DNA of 64,000 nt from Mangrovibacillus cuniculi. Lineage in GTDB: Bacteria; Bacillota; Bacilli; Bacillales; R1DC41. Numbering within the stretch: the stretch's first letter is position 1; every line of letters starts with the position of its first letter. Shown piece by piece: positions 1 through 13,548 of the stretch. Position numbers and translations under genes: made by a program. The notes under the pieces are model-generated. The model ran no database searches. It had not been told where the DNA came from and saw nothing but the letters and a program-made list of their open reading frames with translations. The stretch spans positions 888,501 to 952,500 of the forward strand of contig NZ_CP049742.1 in the NCBI RefSeq assembly GCF_015482585.1, in the 5' to 3' direction.

Positions 1-16
1 GATAAGTAATGAAGTG

Positions 17-48
17 GCCGAAAAGATAATTTGTCTTTTCGGCTTTCT
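17..48 (+). terminator. Intrinsic terminator of the gene upstream of the window
   Basis: A perfect 10-bp stem (17-26 with 34-43, 7-nt loop) is followed by a short T-rich tail. It should end a + strand transcript entering from the left. The few bases before it include in-frame stops (TAA, TGA at 8-12), so the upstream CDS, if any, ends at the window edge and cannot be identified. Confidence 0.75.
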
Positions 49-90
49 GCATTTAATAGTCATTAATAAGTTTTATCTTGGGATGTGCAG

Positions 91-231
91 GATTTTTGGC
101 TCATTCGTGTGAAACATAGTTTCACACGCCTTTTAGCATAGCTGAAAGGTAACAAAAAAATACTCAAGCCAGCGAGAGAGCTAGCTTTCTCAAAGGGCTT
201 GAGTACTTTCTTGTTAAATGAGCCAAAAATC
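91..231. other. 141-bp cloverleaf-like folded intergenic element
   Basis: A perfect 15-bp inverted repeat (91-105 with 217-231) closes three internal hairpins. They are 106-115/119-128 (10 bp, loop ATA), 129-137/141-149 (9 bp with one G-U, loop ATA), and 161-170/196-205 enclosing a 7-bp hairpin 174-180/185-191. No ORF of note lies inside. It could be a structured RNA, a leader element of lspA, or a miniature element with terminal inverted repeats. I see no target-site duplication. I do not recognise the family. Confidence 0.6.
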
Positions 232-261
232 ATCTATTGTTAAACATTCTATCGCAATAAG

Positions 262-290
262 TAGTTTCAATTCCTTGGTTGTGCTACAAT
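262..290 (+). promoter_or_regulatory. Candidate sigma-A promoter of lspA (extended -10)
   Basis: TACAAT at 285-290 is preceded by TGC, forming an extended -10. The -35 position (TAGTTT, 262-267) is poor. It lies about 45 bp before the lspA start. Prediction only. Confidence 0.4.
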
Positions 291-335
291 GCTATGAGTA
301 CAAGTTTACAATTGTTAAGTAGGAGTGGACGGAAT

Positions 336-821
336 ATGTGGATATTTTATGCGATAGCAGCGTTAGTAGTTATCTTAGATCAATTAACTAAATGGCTAGT
401 AGTACAATATATGGAACTTGCAGAATCTATTGAGATTATTCCAAATCTACTCTACATAACTTCACATCGAAATCGCGGAGCTGCTTGGGGGATTTTACAA
501 GGACAAATGTGGTTTTTCTACATTGTGACGGTGGTAGTTGTGGCAGCGTTAGTTTTTTATCTACATCGTCACGCGAAGGGAAAAGTCCTATTAGGCACTA
601 GTATAGGGTTTATGCTAGGTGGTGCGATAGGTAACTTTATTGATCGACTTTTCCGAAAAGAAGTAGTTGACTTTGTCAATACGTATATTGGTTCTTATAA
701 TTTCCCTATTTTTAATGTGGCTGATGCCGCGTTAACAGTAGGTGTCGTCTTATTATTTATTGAAATGCTTCGCGAGGAATGGCAAGCGAAAAAGGAGAAG
801 AAAAATGGAACAACAGCATGA
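336..821 (+). CDS. lspA: Lipoprotein signal peptidase II (LspA)
   Basis: This membrane aspartyl protease removes signal peptides from diacylglyceryl-modified prolipoproteins. The protein is 161 aa, close to the usual length. About four hydrophobic segments are visible. The two catalytic Asp residues lie in the family motifs GNFIDR (D103) and NVADAAL (D130). I placed the start at the ATG at 336, preceded by AGGAG at 321-325; an ATG at 279 in the same frame would add 19 residues with no homologue-like content. The 3' end overlaps the downstream pseudouridine synthase gene by 17 bp, so the two are probably cotranscribed, as in B. subtilis. Confidence 0.96.
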   Translation: MWIFYAIAALVVILDQLTKWLVVQYMELAESIEIIPNLLYITSHRNRGAAWGILQGQMWFFYIVTVVVVAALVFYLHRHAKGKVLLGTSIGFMLGGAIGNFIDRLFRKEVVDFVNTYIGSYNFPIFNVADAALTVGVVLLFIEMLREEWQAKKEKKNGTTA

Positions 822-1713
822 TTGGACAATTACAGAAGAGCATAAAGGAGAACGAATTGATAAATGGTTATCAAGCGTTCAATCTGAGTGGTCTCGTTCT
901 CAAGTACAAACTTGGGTAAAAGATGGAAACGTATTAGTAAATAACGAACAAGTAAAAACAAACTATAAAGTTCAACTCAACGATGTAGTTACTGTTTCTC
1001 CACCAGAAGTAGTGGAATTAGACGTGGAAGCAGAAGAAATGGATTTAGATATTTACTATGAAGATCAAGACGTATTAGTTGTGAATAAACCAAGAGGTAT
1101 GGTGGTTCATCCTGCACCAGGGCATGTAACGGGTACATTGGTAAACGGTCTAATGGCACACTGTAAAGACCTGTCTGGTATCAATGGTGTAATGAGACCA
1201 GGTATTGTTCACCGTATTGATAAGGACACTTCTGGTTTATTAATGGTTGCAAAAAATGACTTGGCGCATGAGTCTTTAGTTAATCAATTGGTAGAAAAAT
1301 CAGTAACGCGAAAATATGTTGCTCTTGTTCACGGGAACATTTCTCATGATTATGGAACGATTGATGCCCCTATTGGCCGTGATCCAGAAGAAAGACAAAG
1401 TATGACGGTAATTGATAAAGGAAAACATGCCGTTACACATTTTCACGTATTAGATAGACTTGAACAGTTTACTATAGTAGAATGCCAATTAGAAACAGGA
1501 CGTACGCATCAAATTCGTGTACACATGAAATATATTGGCTTCCCGTTAGCTGGTGATCCCAAATATGGGCCAAGAAAAACAATAGATTTCCCTGGTCAAG
1601 CGTTACACGCTCGTACACTTGGTTTTGTTCATCCGAGAACAGGAGAGTATATGGAATTTGAAGCTCCTTTACCTGAAGATATGAAAACCTTAATAGATAA
1701 ATTGAAGAAATAA
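805..1713 (+). CDS. RluA/RluD-family ribosomal pseudouridine synthase (YlyB-like)
   Basis: Converts specific uridines, probably in 23S rRNA, to pseudouridine. The order is an N-terminal S4-like RNA-binding domain (about residues 10-70) and a catalytic domain with the signature [14 protein letters not shown], whose catalytic Asp is D139. At 302 aa it is full length. The chosen ATG at 805 has AAGGAG at 791-796 and overlaps the end of lspA; an upstream in-frame ATG at 742 lies deep in lspA and has no such site. The family member cannot be assigned with certainty (RluD versus the B. subtilis YlyB type), so the exact target uridine is unknown. Confidence 0.93.
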   Translation: MEQQHDWTITEEHKGERIDKWLSSVQSEWSRSQVQTWVKDGNVLVNNEQVKTNYKVQLNDVVTVSPPEVVELDVEAEEMDLDIYYEDQDVLVVNKPRGMVVHPAPGHVTGTLVNGLMAHCKDLSGINGVMRPGIVHRIDKDTSGLLMVAKNDLAHESLVNQLVEKSVTRKYVALVHGNISHDYGTIDAPIGRDPEERQSMTVIDKGKHAVTHFHVLDRLEQFTIVECQLETGRTHQIRVHMKYIGFPLAGDPKYGPRKTIDFPGQALHARTLGFVHPRTGEYMEFEAPLPEDMKTLIDKLKK

Positions 1714-1715
1714 GG

Positions 1716-1744
1716 TTGACGAGTTACACAATTTACGTTAATCT
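1716..1744 (+). promoter_or_regulatory. Candidate promoter of the pyr operon
   Basis: TTGACG (1716-1721) is followed after 17 bp by TAATCT (1739-1744), immediately before the first PyrR attenuator. The -10 is a weak match. Position and a good -35 are the main support. Confidence 0.35.
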
Positions 1745-1759
1745 GATGTTAGCTGAATA

Positions 1760-2444
<685 letters not shown>

Positions 2445-2451
2445 AAATAGA

Positions 2452-2570
2452 AACCCTTTTAACAGGCGGTCCAGTGAGGCTGACAACGGGTGTAAAATTG
2501 ATAGTTAGGCATAGGTATGCCCATCTACAATTTTCTAAACCTCTTTGTCAACCGGCAGAGAGGTTTTTTC
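2452..2570 (+). promoter_or_regulatory. PyrR attenuator 2 (pyrR-pyrP)
   Basis: A second binding-loop sequence (GGTCCAGTGAGGCTGACAAC near 2467-2486) precedes a long AT-rich pairing segment and a terminator whose arms AAACCTCT and AGAGGTTT lie within 2537-2568, followed by T6. It matches the arrangement before pyrR and allows separate UMP control of the transporter gene. Confidence 0.85.
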
Positions 2571-2599
2571 TTGTTAGAGGGATAGGGAGGATTCTTATT

Positions 2600-3901
2600 A
2601 TGTCCAAGCCAATCTTAGATGTACACGATAAACCAGCACCACTTCAATTTATCGCTTTAAGCTTTCAACATTTGTTTGCGATGTTTGGGGCAACGATCTT
2701 AGTGCCATTTCTAGTAGATTTACCACCATCCATGGCGCTAATTTCAAGTGGACTTGGAACCATTGCATTTTTGCTAATTACGAGATTTCAAGTACCAGCT
2801 TATCTAGGATCGTCCTTCGCTTTCATCACACCGATAATTATTGCACAAACAGCAGGCGGACCTGGAGCTGCTATGATAGGAAGTTTTATGGCAGGGTGTG
2901 TATATGCAGTGGTTGCTCTAATTATTAAAAAAGCGGGTTATAGATGGTTAATGAGATTGTTACCACCGATCGTTGTTGGACCAGTAATCATTGTTATTGG
3001 ATTAGCACTTGCAGGGACAGCAGTAGATATGGCGATGAATGAAACGTTAGCCAACGGTTCTAAAGAATATAATCCCTTGTTCTTATCAGCTGCACTTGTT
3101 ACTTTATCAGTTACAGTAGGATTTAGTATATATGCTAAGAAAGTATTTAGCTTAATACCAATATTAATGGGGATCGTTGCAGGATACATCTACTCCATGT
3201 TTGTTGGCTTAGTAAATTTTGATCCTGTCAAAGAAGCATCATGGATTGCGAACCCAGAATGGTTAATACCAGGTGTGTCTTACGATATTGCAGTGACTCC
3301 TCAGTTAGTGTTCTTAATGGTTCCAATTGCGGTTGTTACCTTATCAGAACATATTGGCCACCAACTTGTGTTAAGTAAAGTAATAGGAAGAGACTTAGTG
3401 AAAAATCCAGGATTACACCGTTCCATTTTAGGTGATGGGGTGGCAACAATTATTTCTTCCTTAATTGGAGGTCCTCCTAAAACAACATATGGTGAAAATA
3501 TTGGAGTACTAGCAATTACAAGAGTGTACAGTGTATATGTTGTCCTTGGAGCAGCAGTCGTAGCTACGTTGTTCGGTTTCTCTGGGAAGGTAACAGCAAT
3601 GATTCAATCCATTCCAACTCCAGTCATGGGCGGAGTATCCATTCTCTTATTCGGAATCATTGCTTCATCGGGACTTAGAATGTTAGTAGATAACAACATT
3701 GACTTTGGAGACAAACGTAACTTAGTAATCTCCTCTGTCATCCTAGTACTAGGAATTGGTGGTGCTTATATAAAATTTGGCCCAGTATTAGAGATACATG
3801 GTATGGCGCTATCCGCTTTTGTAGGTATTCTTTTAAATGTAATCCTTCCTGGAAGACCATCAGCAGATGAGGCGCTGGAAAGTTTAGAGAAAATTTCATA
3901 G
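2600..3901 (+). CDS. pyrP: Uracil permease (PyrP), NCS2 family
   Basis: Imports uracil by proton symport, feeding salvage. It is 433 aa, rich in hydrophobic segments consistent with the 12-14 membrane spans of nucleobase:cation symporter-2 proteins. Visible family features include the segment with AYLGSSFAFITP, the stretch SEHIGHQLVLSKVIGRDL and the glycine-rich GGPPKTTYGEN. The start ATG at 2600 lies downstream of the attenuator terminator with GGGAGG at 2584-2589. An in-frame ATG at 2474 lies in the attenuator itself and is rejected. It is flanked on both sides by PyrR attenuators. Confidence 0.95.
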   Translation: MSKPILDVHDKPAPLQFIALSFQHLFAMFGATILVPFLVDLPPSMALISSGLGTIAFLLITRFQVPAYLGSSFAFITPIIIAQTAGGPGAAMIGSFMAGCVYAVVALIIKKAGYRWLMRLLPPIVVGPVIIVIGLALAGTAVDMAMNETLANGSKEYNPLFLSAALVTLSVTVGFSIYAKKVFSLIPILMGIVAGYIYSMFVGLVNFDPVKEASWIANPEWLIPGVSYDIAVTPQLVFLMVPIAVVTLSEHIGHQLVLSKVIGRDLVKNPGLHRSILGDGVATIISSLIGGPPKTTYGENIGVLAITRVYSVYVVLGAAVVATLFGFSGKVTAMIQSIPTPVMGGVSILLFGIIASSGLRMLVDNNIDFGDKRNLVISSVILVLGIGGAYIKFGPVLEIHGMALSAFVGILLNVILPGRPSADEALESLEKIS

Positions 3902-3904
3902 AAA

Positions 3905-4024
3905 ACTCTTTAAAGATGTCCAGAGAGGCGTCAAAGGGGATGGTTATAGGAATGAAGGACTCTGCATGCCTTCTTCCCCTATACCTAGCGAAAACCCTTT
4001 GACAACTGGTCAAAGGGTTTTTTA
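3905..4024 (+). promoter_or_regulatory. PyrR attenuator 3 (pyrP-pyrB)
   Basis: The binding loop (ATGTCCAGAGAGGCGTCAAAGG, key bases TCCAGAGAGGC at 3919-3929) is followed by an internal segment and a strong terminator. Its perfect arms AAAACCCTTTGAC (3991-4003) and GTCAAAGGGTTTT (4009-4021) end in a T run. The sequence GTCAAAGGGG in the loop can compete for the terminator arm. It controls pyrB and the eight genes after it. Confidence 0.87.
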
Positions 4025-4050
4025 TGTGAACGATGACAACGAGTATCCTT
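4022..4050 (+). repeat. Possible collapsed family C remnant
   Basis: Directly after the attenuator T run, the sequence begins TTATGTGAACGATGACAAC and then reads GAGTATCCTT. It resembles the two ends of the family C repeat (TTACGTGA...GTAACAAC and GAGTATCCTT) with the long central hairpin missing. The match is short and may be chance. Confidence 0.3.
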
Positions 4051-4072
4051 TAAATCGATAGGAGGAATCACC

Positions 4073-4969
4073 ATGAAACACGCTCTGAAAATGTGTCAAT
4101 GGGATGAACAAGACATTATGGAGTTAATAAAGTTAGCAAAACAAATGGAAGAAGGCAGCTATGAAAATCGAAGAAAGCAACCTTATGTGGTAGCTAACTT
4201 GTTTTATGAACCTAGTACACGGACAAAGAGTTCTTTTGAAATGGCTCAAGTGAAACTAGGATATAAAAGAATTCCGTTTGATGTGGCACACTCCTCTGTT
4301 CAAAAAGGAGAAAGTCTATATGACACAGTTAAGACTTTCGAAGCAATTGGTGTAGACGCACTAGTAATTAGGCATGAACAGGAGAATTATTACAAAGAAT
4401 GGATTGATCAAGTTACAATACCAATCATTAATGGAGGGGATGGGTGTGGCCAGCACCCAACTCAAAGTTTGCTAGATTTATATACCATTTATGAGTCATT
4501 TGGAAGTTTCAAAGGGCTTAAGGTAGGAATAGCTGGAGATCTTAGACATTCTAGAGTAGCAAGATCTAATGTGGAAATTTTACATAGATTAGGAGCGACA
4601 ATAATACTTGCTTCACCTGAAGAATGGAAGGATGAAAGCTTAATGCAATACGGAGAGTATTGCTCTATGGATGAATTATGTGAAGTAGTAGATGTTTTGA
4701 TGTTGCTTCGAGTACAGAGAGAAAGACACGTAGAACAAATGCATTCAAATCAAGCAAATTATCTAGAAGTCTTTGGACTTACAGAAAGAAGAATGAGCTT
4801 TTTAAAAAGAGAGAGTATTATTATGCATCCTGCACCAATTAACAGAGGGGTTGAAATTGCAGATCAATTAGTAGAACATCCAAAATCTCGTATTTTCACA
4901 CAAATGAAAAATGGCGTTTTTGTTCGAATGGCTCTACACGAAAAAATAAGACTTGGGGGATGGAAATAA
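4073..4969 (+). CDS. pyrB: Aspartate carbamoyltransferase, catalytic chain (PyrB)
   Basis: Joins carbamoyl phosphate and aspartate to carbamoyl-aspartate, the second step of UMP synthesis. It is 298 aa. The carbamoyl-phosphate site STRTKSSFE is at residues 48-56 and the DGCGQHPTQ and HPAPINRG motifs are present. AGGAGG lies 7-12 bp before the ATG. No pyrI regulatory chain accompanies it, as expected for Bacillus. The stop overlaps the pyrC start by one base (TAATG). Confidence 0.97.
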   Translation: MKHALKMCQWDEQDIMELIKLAKQMEEGSYENRRKQPYVVANLFYEPSTRTKSSFEMAQVKLGYKRIPFDVAHSSVQKGESLYDTVKTFEAIGVDALVIRHEQENYYKEWIDQVTIPIINGGDGCGQHPTQSLLDLYTIYESFGSFKGLKVGIAGDLRHSRVARSNVEILHRLGATIILASPEEWKDESLMQYGEYCSMDELCEVVDVLMLLRVQRERHVEQMHSNQANYLEVFGLTERRMSFLKRESIIMHPAPINRGVEIADQLVEHPKSRIFTQMKNGVFVRMALHEKIRLGGWK

Positions 4970-6255
4970 TGATACTAAAAAACGGACTGATATGGACAGA
5001 AAATCGTTGGGTGAAAAGTGACTTGAAAATAGATGAAGGAAAAATAGCAGTCATTTCTTCCTCCATAACACCAGAGGAAAGAGAAGAAGTAATGGATGCT
5101 AATGGAAACTTAGTGATCCCTGGATTGATAGATTTACATGTTCATTTACGGGAACCGGGTTTTACAGAAAAAGAAACCATTAAAACAGGTACGGAAGCTG
5201 CTGTTAGAGGTGGTTTTACAACTATCGCCTGTATGCCAAACACCAAGCCAGTTATTGATAATGTGGAAACACTTCATTATTTACAGGAACGAATTCGGGA
5301 AGAATCACGATGTCATGTGCTACCGTATGCAGCTTTAACAACTAGATTAGCAGGCAAAGAGTTAACAAACTTTGAAGAGTTAACCAAATTAGGGGCATTT
5401 GCATTCACAGATGACGGAGTTGGATTACAAACTGCAAGTACGATGTATGAAGCAATGAAAAAAGCTAAGTTAGTAGGAAAAGCAGTGGTAGCTCATTGTG
5501 AGGATATGAGCCTTGTAAAAGGTGGGGCTATGCATGAAGGAGAAAAGTCTAGAGAACTTGGAATTCCAGGAATATTATCCATCTCTGAGTCTGTTCAAAT
5601 CGCAAGAGATGTTCTTTTAGCAGAGGCAACGGGTGTTCATTATCATGTTTGTCATGTTAGTACGAAGGAATCCGTACGAATTATCCGTGATGCAAAAAAA
5701 GCTGGCATCCACGTAACAGCAGAAGTAAGCCCTCATCATCTTTTACTAACCGAAGATGATATTAAAAAGAATGATGCAAATTGGAAAATGAATCCACCAC
5801 TAAGATCTAAAGAAGACCGAGCAGCATTACGTGAAGGTTTGCTAGATGGTACCATCGACTTTATTGCAACTGATCACGCACCTCATACTCCTGAGGAAAA
5901 GCAAGAAGGATTCGAGAGATCACCGTTTGGTATTGTAGGATTAGAAACAGCCTTCTCGATTTTATATACAAAATTAGTAACGGATGAAGGATTCTGTACA
6001 TTAGAGGAATTATTACACTGGTTAACCGTTGCACCAAGTAATGCCTTTTCGCTAGGAAAAGGAGTTATTAAAGAAGGTGAGATAGCGGACATTACGATCA
6101 TTGATTTGCAGAAGGAAGAGAATATCGATGCATCTACATTTGCTTCAAAGGGGAGAAATACTCCTTTTCATGGCTGGAATGTGAAAGGTTTACCTATCGT
6201 AACTATTGTAAATGGCGAAGTGAAATGGAATAAAGGAGGAGTAGCGGTATGTTAA
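4969..6255 (+). CDS. pyrC: Dihydroorotase (PyrC)
   Basis: Cyclises carbamoyl-aspartate to dihydroorotate using zinc. It is 428 aa, identical in length to the class I B. subtilis enzyme. Metal ligand motifs HVHLREPG (near the N-terminus) and ATDHAPH (C-terminal third) are intact. I start at the ATG at 4969, overlapping the pyrB stop; a slightly earlier in-frame ATG (4960) lies within pyrB. The gene overlaps pyrAA by 7 bp, which indicates translational coupling. Confidence 0.97.
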   Translation: MILKNGLIWTENRWVKSDLKIDEGKIAVISSSITPEEREEVMDANGNLVIPGLIDLHVHLREPGFTEKETIKTGTEAAVRGGFTTIACMPNTKPVIDNVETLHYLQERIREESRCHVLPYAALTTRLAGKELTNFEELTKLGAFAFTDDGVGLQTASTMYEAMKKAKLVGKAVVAHCEDMSLVKGGAMHEGEKSRELGIPGILSISESVQIARDVLLAEATGVHYHVCHVSTKESVRIIRDAKKAGIHVTAEVSPHHLLLTEDDIKKNDANWKMNPPLRSKEDRAALREGLLDGTIDFIATDHAPHTPEEKQEGFERSPFGIVGLETAFSILYTKLVTDEGFCTLEELLHWLTVAPSNAFSLGKGVIKEGEIADITIIDLQKEENIDASTFASKGRNTPFHGWNVKGLPIVTIVNGEVKWNKGGVAVC

Positions 6256-7346
6256 AAAAATTAGTTCTTGAAGATGGTACTTTCTTTGTAGGTAACTCGT
6301 TTGGGTCAGATAATGATGCAATTGGGGAATTGGTTTTTCACACAGGAATGACAGGCTATCAAGAAATGCTGACAGATCCATCTTATTGTGGTCAGCTCCT
6401 TTTATTGACGTACCCTTTAATAGGAAACTATGGTATTAACCGTTCCGATTTTGAAAGTATGAAACCATTTGCTCGCGCTTTACTTGTAAGAGAATGGGAA
6501 CCGGAACCAAGTCACTATGAAAAAGAACAATCTCTTTCTAGCTTTCTAAAGGAGCATAATGTAGTGGGGTTAGCAGGTATAGATACACGCCAACTTACTC
6601 GTCACTTACGAGATAAAGGTGTAATGAAAGCGATGATTACTTCTATTGACCGATCTATATCAGAAGTAGTAGAAGAACTACTAAGCTTTAGACCAAATAA
6701 AAAAGTAGTAGAAGAAGTATCTACCTCACGAGCCTATCAAGCACCAGGCAAAGGGAAACGTGTGGTCGTGATGGATTTTGGCATGAAACATGGAATCCTA
6801 AGAGAGTTAGTAAAACGAGAATGTGACGTTGTAGTCGTACCCCATAACACAACCGCACAAGAAATCTACCGTTTAAACCCAGATGGAGTGCTTCTATCAA
6901 ATGGACCTGGAGATCCTAAAGATTGTTTAGAAGCAGTAGGTACTGTAAAGGAATTACTAGGAAATGTTCCTATCTTCGGTATTTGTTTAGGACATCAGCT
7001 TCTATCCTTAGCATGTGGAGCAGACACATTTAAATTACCATTTGGGCATCGCGGTGCCAATCACCCTGTAAGAGAAATAAAAACAGGAAAAGTCACAATT
7101 ACCTCACAAAATCATGGCTATGCTTGTGATAAAAATTCACTTTTAAATACAGATCTAGAAATAACACATGAAGCTGTGAACGATCAAACAGTAGAAGGAG
7201 TAGCCCACAGAAAATATCCTGCTTTTTCTGTACAATATCATCCCGAGGCATCACCAGGGCCACTAGACGCCAATGATTTATTTCAACAGTTTATTGATTT
7301 AATGGTACATACAGAAATGGAGGCAAAAAATTATGTCAAAGCGTAA
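6249..7346 (+). CDS. pyrAA: Carbamoyl-phosphate synthase, pyrimidine-specific, small (glutaminase) subunit
   Basis: Hydrolyses glutamine and channels ammonia to the large subunit. It is 365 aa. An N-terminal CPSase small domain is followed by a class I glutamine amidotransferase domain, with the nucleophile Cys in [10 protein letters not shown] and the His-Glu pair in [19 protein letters not shown] lies just upstream and the start overlaps the end of pyrC. The end overlaps pyrAB by 14 bp. Its place in the pyr cluster marks it as the pyrimidine-specific paralogue rather than the arginine one. Confidence 0.97.
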   Translation: MLKKLVLEDGTFFVGNSFGSDNDAIGELVFHTGMTGYQEMLTDPSYCGQLLLLTYPLIGNYGINRSDFESMKPFARALLVREWEPEPSHYEKEQSLSSFLKEHNVVGLAGIDTRQLTRHLRDKGVMKAMITSIDRSISEVVEELLSFRPNKKVVEEVSTSRAYQAPGKGKRVVVMDFGMKHGILRELVKRECDVVVVPHNTTAQEIYRLNPDGVLLSNGPGDPKDCLEAVGTVKELLGNVPIFGICLGHQLLSLACGADTFKLPFGHRGANHPVREIKTGKVTITSQNHGYACDKNSLLNTDLEITHEAVNDQTVEGVAHRKYPAFSVQYHPEASPGPLDANDLFQQFIDLMVHTEMEAKNYVKA

Positions 7347-10300
7347 CGATCTTTCTACAATTCTTGTTATTGGATCTGGTCCAATTATTATAGGGCAAGC
7401 TGCAGAGTTTGATTATGCTGGTACTCAGGCTTGTATTGCTTTAAAAGAGCTGGGCTACAAAGTCATTTTAGTGAATTCCAATCCTGCGACCATTATGACG
7501 GACACAGAGATGGCAGATGTTGTATACATGGAACCATTAAATGTAGATACGTTAACAAGAATTATTCAAAAAGAAAGACCAGACGCTTTATTAGCTACAT
7601 TAGGTGGTCAAACTGGTTTGAATTTAGCGATGGAACTCTCCAATAGTGGTGTTCTACGTATGTATGGTGTAGAGGTGTTAGGTACTTCTTTAGACGCAAT
7701 TGAGAAAGCGGAAGATCGAGATGCTTTTCGCTCTCTAATGAGAGAATTAGGTCAACCGGTGCCAGAAAGCGAAATTGTGCATACGGTTGAAGCGGCATGC
7801 GCGTTCGCCAATCAAATTGGATTTCCTGTCATCGTTCGACCTGCTTATACATTAGGAGGCACTGGTGGTGGTATTTGCCAGACAGAAGAAGAGTTGATAG
7901 AAATTGTCACATCCGGACTACAGCTATCACCAGTAACGCAATGTTTAATCGAAAAAAGCATTGCTGGTTTTAAAGAAATAGAATTTGAAGTAATGAGAGA
8001 CAAAAATGGAACGGGAATTGTGGTTTGTCACATGGAAAATTTTGATCCAGTTGGCGTTCATACAGGAGACTCTATCGTATTTGCTCCTTGTCAGACATTA
8101 AGAGATTACGAAGTACAAATGTTGCGAACGGCTTCGTTATCCATTATTCAAGCGTTGAAAATAGAGGGTGGTTGTAATGTCCAATTAGCTCTCGATCCAC
8201 ACAGTTCTAATTATTACATCATTGAAGTAAACCCAAGAGTAAGTAGATCTTCAGCACTCGCATCCAAAGCAACTGGTTATCCAATAGCAAAAATTGCTGC
8301 TCAAATTGCTGTCGGATTAACATTAGATCAAATCATCAATCCTGTGACAAACAAAACGTACGCTTCTTTTGAGCCAGCTTTAGACTACGTAGTTTGTAAG
8401 ATTCCTAGATTCCCATTTGACAAATTCCAATCAGCAAAGAGACAGTTAGGAACACAAATGAAGGCAACGGGAGAAGTAATGGCAATAGGAAGATGTATGG
8501 AAGAATCCTTGTTAAAAGCAGTGCGATCATTAGAGTTAAAAGTAGTAGACTTACTAAATATTAATCTGTCTATAGAGTCTGATGAGCAAATAGAAAAAAG
8601 AATAAGAAAAGCAGGAGACGAAAGATTGTTTTACTTAGCGGAAGCGTTACGTAGAGGCAAGTCCGTGAGAGAACTCCATAAATGGAGCATGATTGATCCG
8701 TATTTCTTACAGACAATTGAAAGAATCGTTCAATTGGAAAATGTCCTAAGAATTAACCCATGGGATAAAGAATTATTAACAAAAGCAAAAAGAAAAGGAT
8801 TCTCCGATGCAACCATAGCAAAAGTGTGGAATTCTACGGAAGAAGAAGTAAGAAGATACCGTCAAGAATTAGGAGTAGTACCTGTTTACAAAATGGTAGA
8901 CACTTGTGCTGCTGAGTTTGACTCCGCTACGCCATATTTTTATAGCACATATGAGCAAGAAAACGAATCGATTGTTACCTCTAAACCAAAGGTCATTGTA
9001 CTAGGATCAGGTCCAATTCGAATTGGGCAGGGTGTAGAATTTGATTACGCTACAGTTCATGCCATTTGGGCTATTCAAGAAGCGGGTTATGAAGCTATTG
9101 TGATCAACCAAAATCCAGAGACCGTTTCCACGGATTTCTCTATATCTGACAAATTGTACTTTGAACCCCTTACCGTCGAAGATGTGATGCATGTAGTAGA
9201 TTTAGAAAAACCAATTGGGGTAATTGTCCAATTTGGAGGCCAAACTGCACTAAATTTAGCAGAAGGCTTGGCTGCACAAGGTGTTAACATACTGGGAACA
9301 TCTTTAGATGATGTTGATAGAGCTGAAAGTAGAGATCGTTTTGAGGCGACGTTAAAAGAGTTAGCGATCCCACAACCAGAAGGAAAGACTTCTACGTCAG
9401 TTGACGAAGCAATACAAATTGCGAAGAGCATTGGTTACCCTGTGTTAGTTAGACCATCGTATGTACTAGGTGGAAGAGCGATGCAGATTGTTTATGAAGA
9501 AACAGAGTTAATTAATTATATGGAAAAGGCAATGGAAGTAGACAAAGAGAGACCGATATTAATTGATCGCTATATGACTGGTCAGGAATTTGAAGTGGAT
9601 GTGATATGTGATGGTGAAACAGTGATAGTACCAGGAATCATGGAGCATATTGAACGAGCTGGGGTTCACTCTGGCGATTCTATCGCAGTTTATCCTCCAC
9701 CGAGTTTAACAGAAATGGAAAAGGAAGAAGTAGTGAACATTTCCACGAAACTTGCAAAAGCCTTTTCTATTAGAGGTGTAATGAACATCCAGTTTGTAAG
9801 GAGTGAAGGAAACTGGTATGTAATTGAAGTTAACCCTAGATCATCTAGAACGGTTCCGTTCTTAAGTAAAATGACAGGAGTTCCAATTGCATCCGTCGCT
9901 ACAAAAGCTGCATTGGGAGTTTCGTTAAGCGAATTAGGATACAAATCTGGATTAATTCCTGAAGCAGAAGAGATTTCGGTGAAAGTACCAGTATTCTCCT
10001 TTAGTAAGTTACGAAGAGTAGATATTACGCTAGGTCCGGAAATGAAATCAACTGGGGAAGTGTTAGGAAAAGATTCTACACTTGAAAAAGCACTATATAA
10101 AGGGTTGTTAGCTGCTGGTTCTAAGATGCATGAAGCTGGAGGTGTCCTTATTACTTTATCAAACAAAGACAAAGAAGAAGGAACTGCAATTGCAAAAGAA
10201 TTTGCTAAGTTAGGATTTGAATTATATGCAACAGAAGGGACAGCAAAGTCTCTTACAGCTCAAGGTCTAAAGGTAAATACAGTAGGGAAAATTCAAGACG

Positions 10301-10526
10301 AACGAAAAAATGTATTAGATGTTATTCGTCAGGGTGACGTTCATTATGTTATCAATACGTTAACATCTGGAAATCAGCCAGCTAGTGATGGATTCCGAAT
10401 TCGAAGAGAGTCAGTGGAACATGGTATTCCTGTCTTCACTTCACTAGATACAGCAGTTGCGGTTACCAGAGTGTTATCTTCTCGAAGTTTCTCCTTACAA
10501 CCTGTAGCTAAAGGGGTTACAGTGTA

Positions 10527-10527
<1 letters not shown>
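7333..10527 (+). CDS. pyrAB: Carbamoyl-phosphate synthase, pyrimidine-specific, large subunit
   Basis: Uses bicarbonate, ammonia and two ATP to make carbamoyl phosphate. It is 1064 aa and shows the expected internal duplication. [17 protein letters not shown] near residue 14 is mirrored by [16 protein letters not shown] near residue 558; each half carries an ATP-grasp fold with [12 protein letters not shown] and [14 protein letters not shown]-terminal allosteric MGS-like domain follows (last about 130 residues). The start ATG lies inside the end of pyrAA and the stop TAA overlaps the pyrK start (TAATG). Confidence 0.97.
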
Positions 10528-12894
<2,367 letters not shown>

Positions 12895-12911
<17 letters not shown>

Positions 12912-13548
12912 GTTAGCTTCTATATATATAGAATGTGGTGCCATTGCAATAGATCCGATTAACCCATTTACGTGGAGTTCTGGCTTACGTTCTCCAATTT
13001 ACTGTGATAACAGAAAGTTGTTAGGATATCCAAAAGAGAGAAATCAAATTATTCATGAACTGGTTAAAGCAATACAAAATTCTGGTGAGGAAATAGACGT
13101 TATTGCAGGATGTGCCACAGCAGGTATCCCTCATGCTGCTTGGGTTAGTGAGCAACTGCAATTACCTATGGCCTATGTTCGCGGAGAGAAAAAAGCGCAT
13201 GGACGTGGTCAGCAGATTGAAGGGGCAGATGTTACAGGGAAGCGAGTACTAGTTTTAGAGGATTTAATTTCGACAGGTAAAAGTGTGGCAAAAGTGCTAG
13301 AGGCAATTACAGAAGCTGGTGGGAAACCGGTCGTTGTTTGGAGCTTAATGACGTATGAATTAGAGGCAGCTCAAGAGACGTTTGCGAAATGGGGAGTACC
13401 AGTGCATTCTCTATTAGCATTCTCCGATCTTTATCCCTTAGTGAAAGAAAGCTTAAGTGAAGAAGCGTTTATACATTTGCAAAGTTGGTCTAAGAATCCT
13501 GTGACTTGGGATGAGGTATATAGGGAGAACCAGTTAGCAAAGAGCTAA
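12895..13548 (+). CDS. pyrE: Orotate phosphoribosyltransferase (PyrE)
   Basis: Makes OMP from orotate and PRPP. It is 217 aa. The PRPP motif VLVLEDLISTGKS is at about residues 117-129 and the catalytic loop region RGEKKAHGRGQQIEG is intact. The start is the ATG at 12895 with GGGAGG at 12880-12885; a TTG one codon earlier is less likely. It is the last gene of the pyr cluster. The final residues ENQLAKS lie in the first, degenerate unit of the 42-bp array that follows, so the extreme C-terminus may be shaped by the repeat. Confidence 0.95.

Noticed and set aside
9690-10172. Antisense frame of 160 aa within pyrAB
   Set aside because: It is opposite a well-conserved CPSase region and lacks promoter or homology support.
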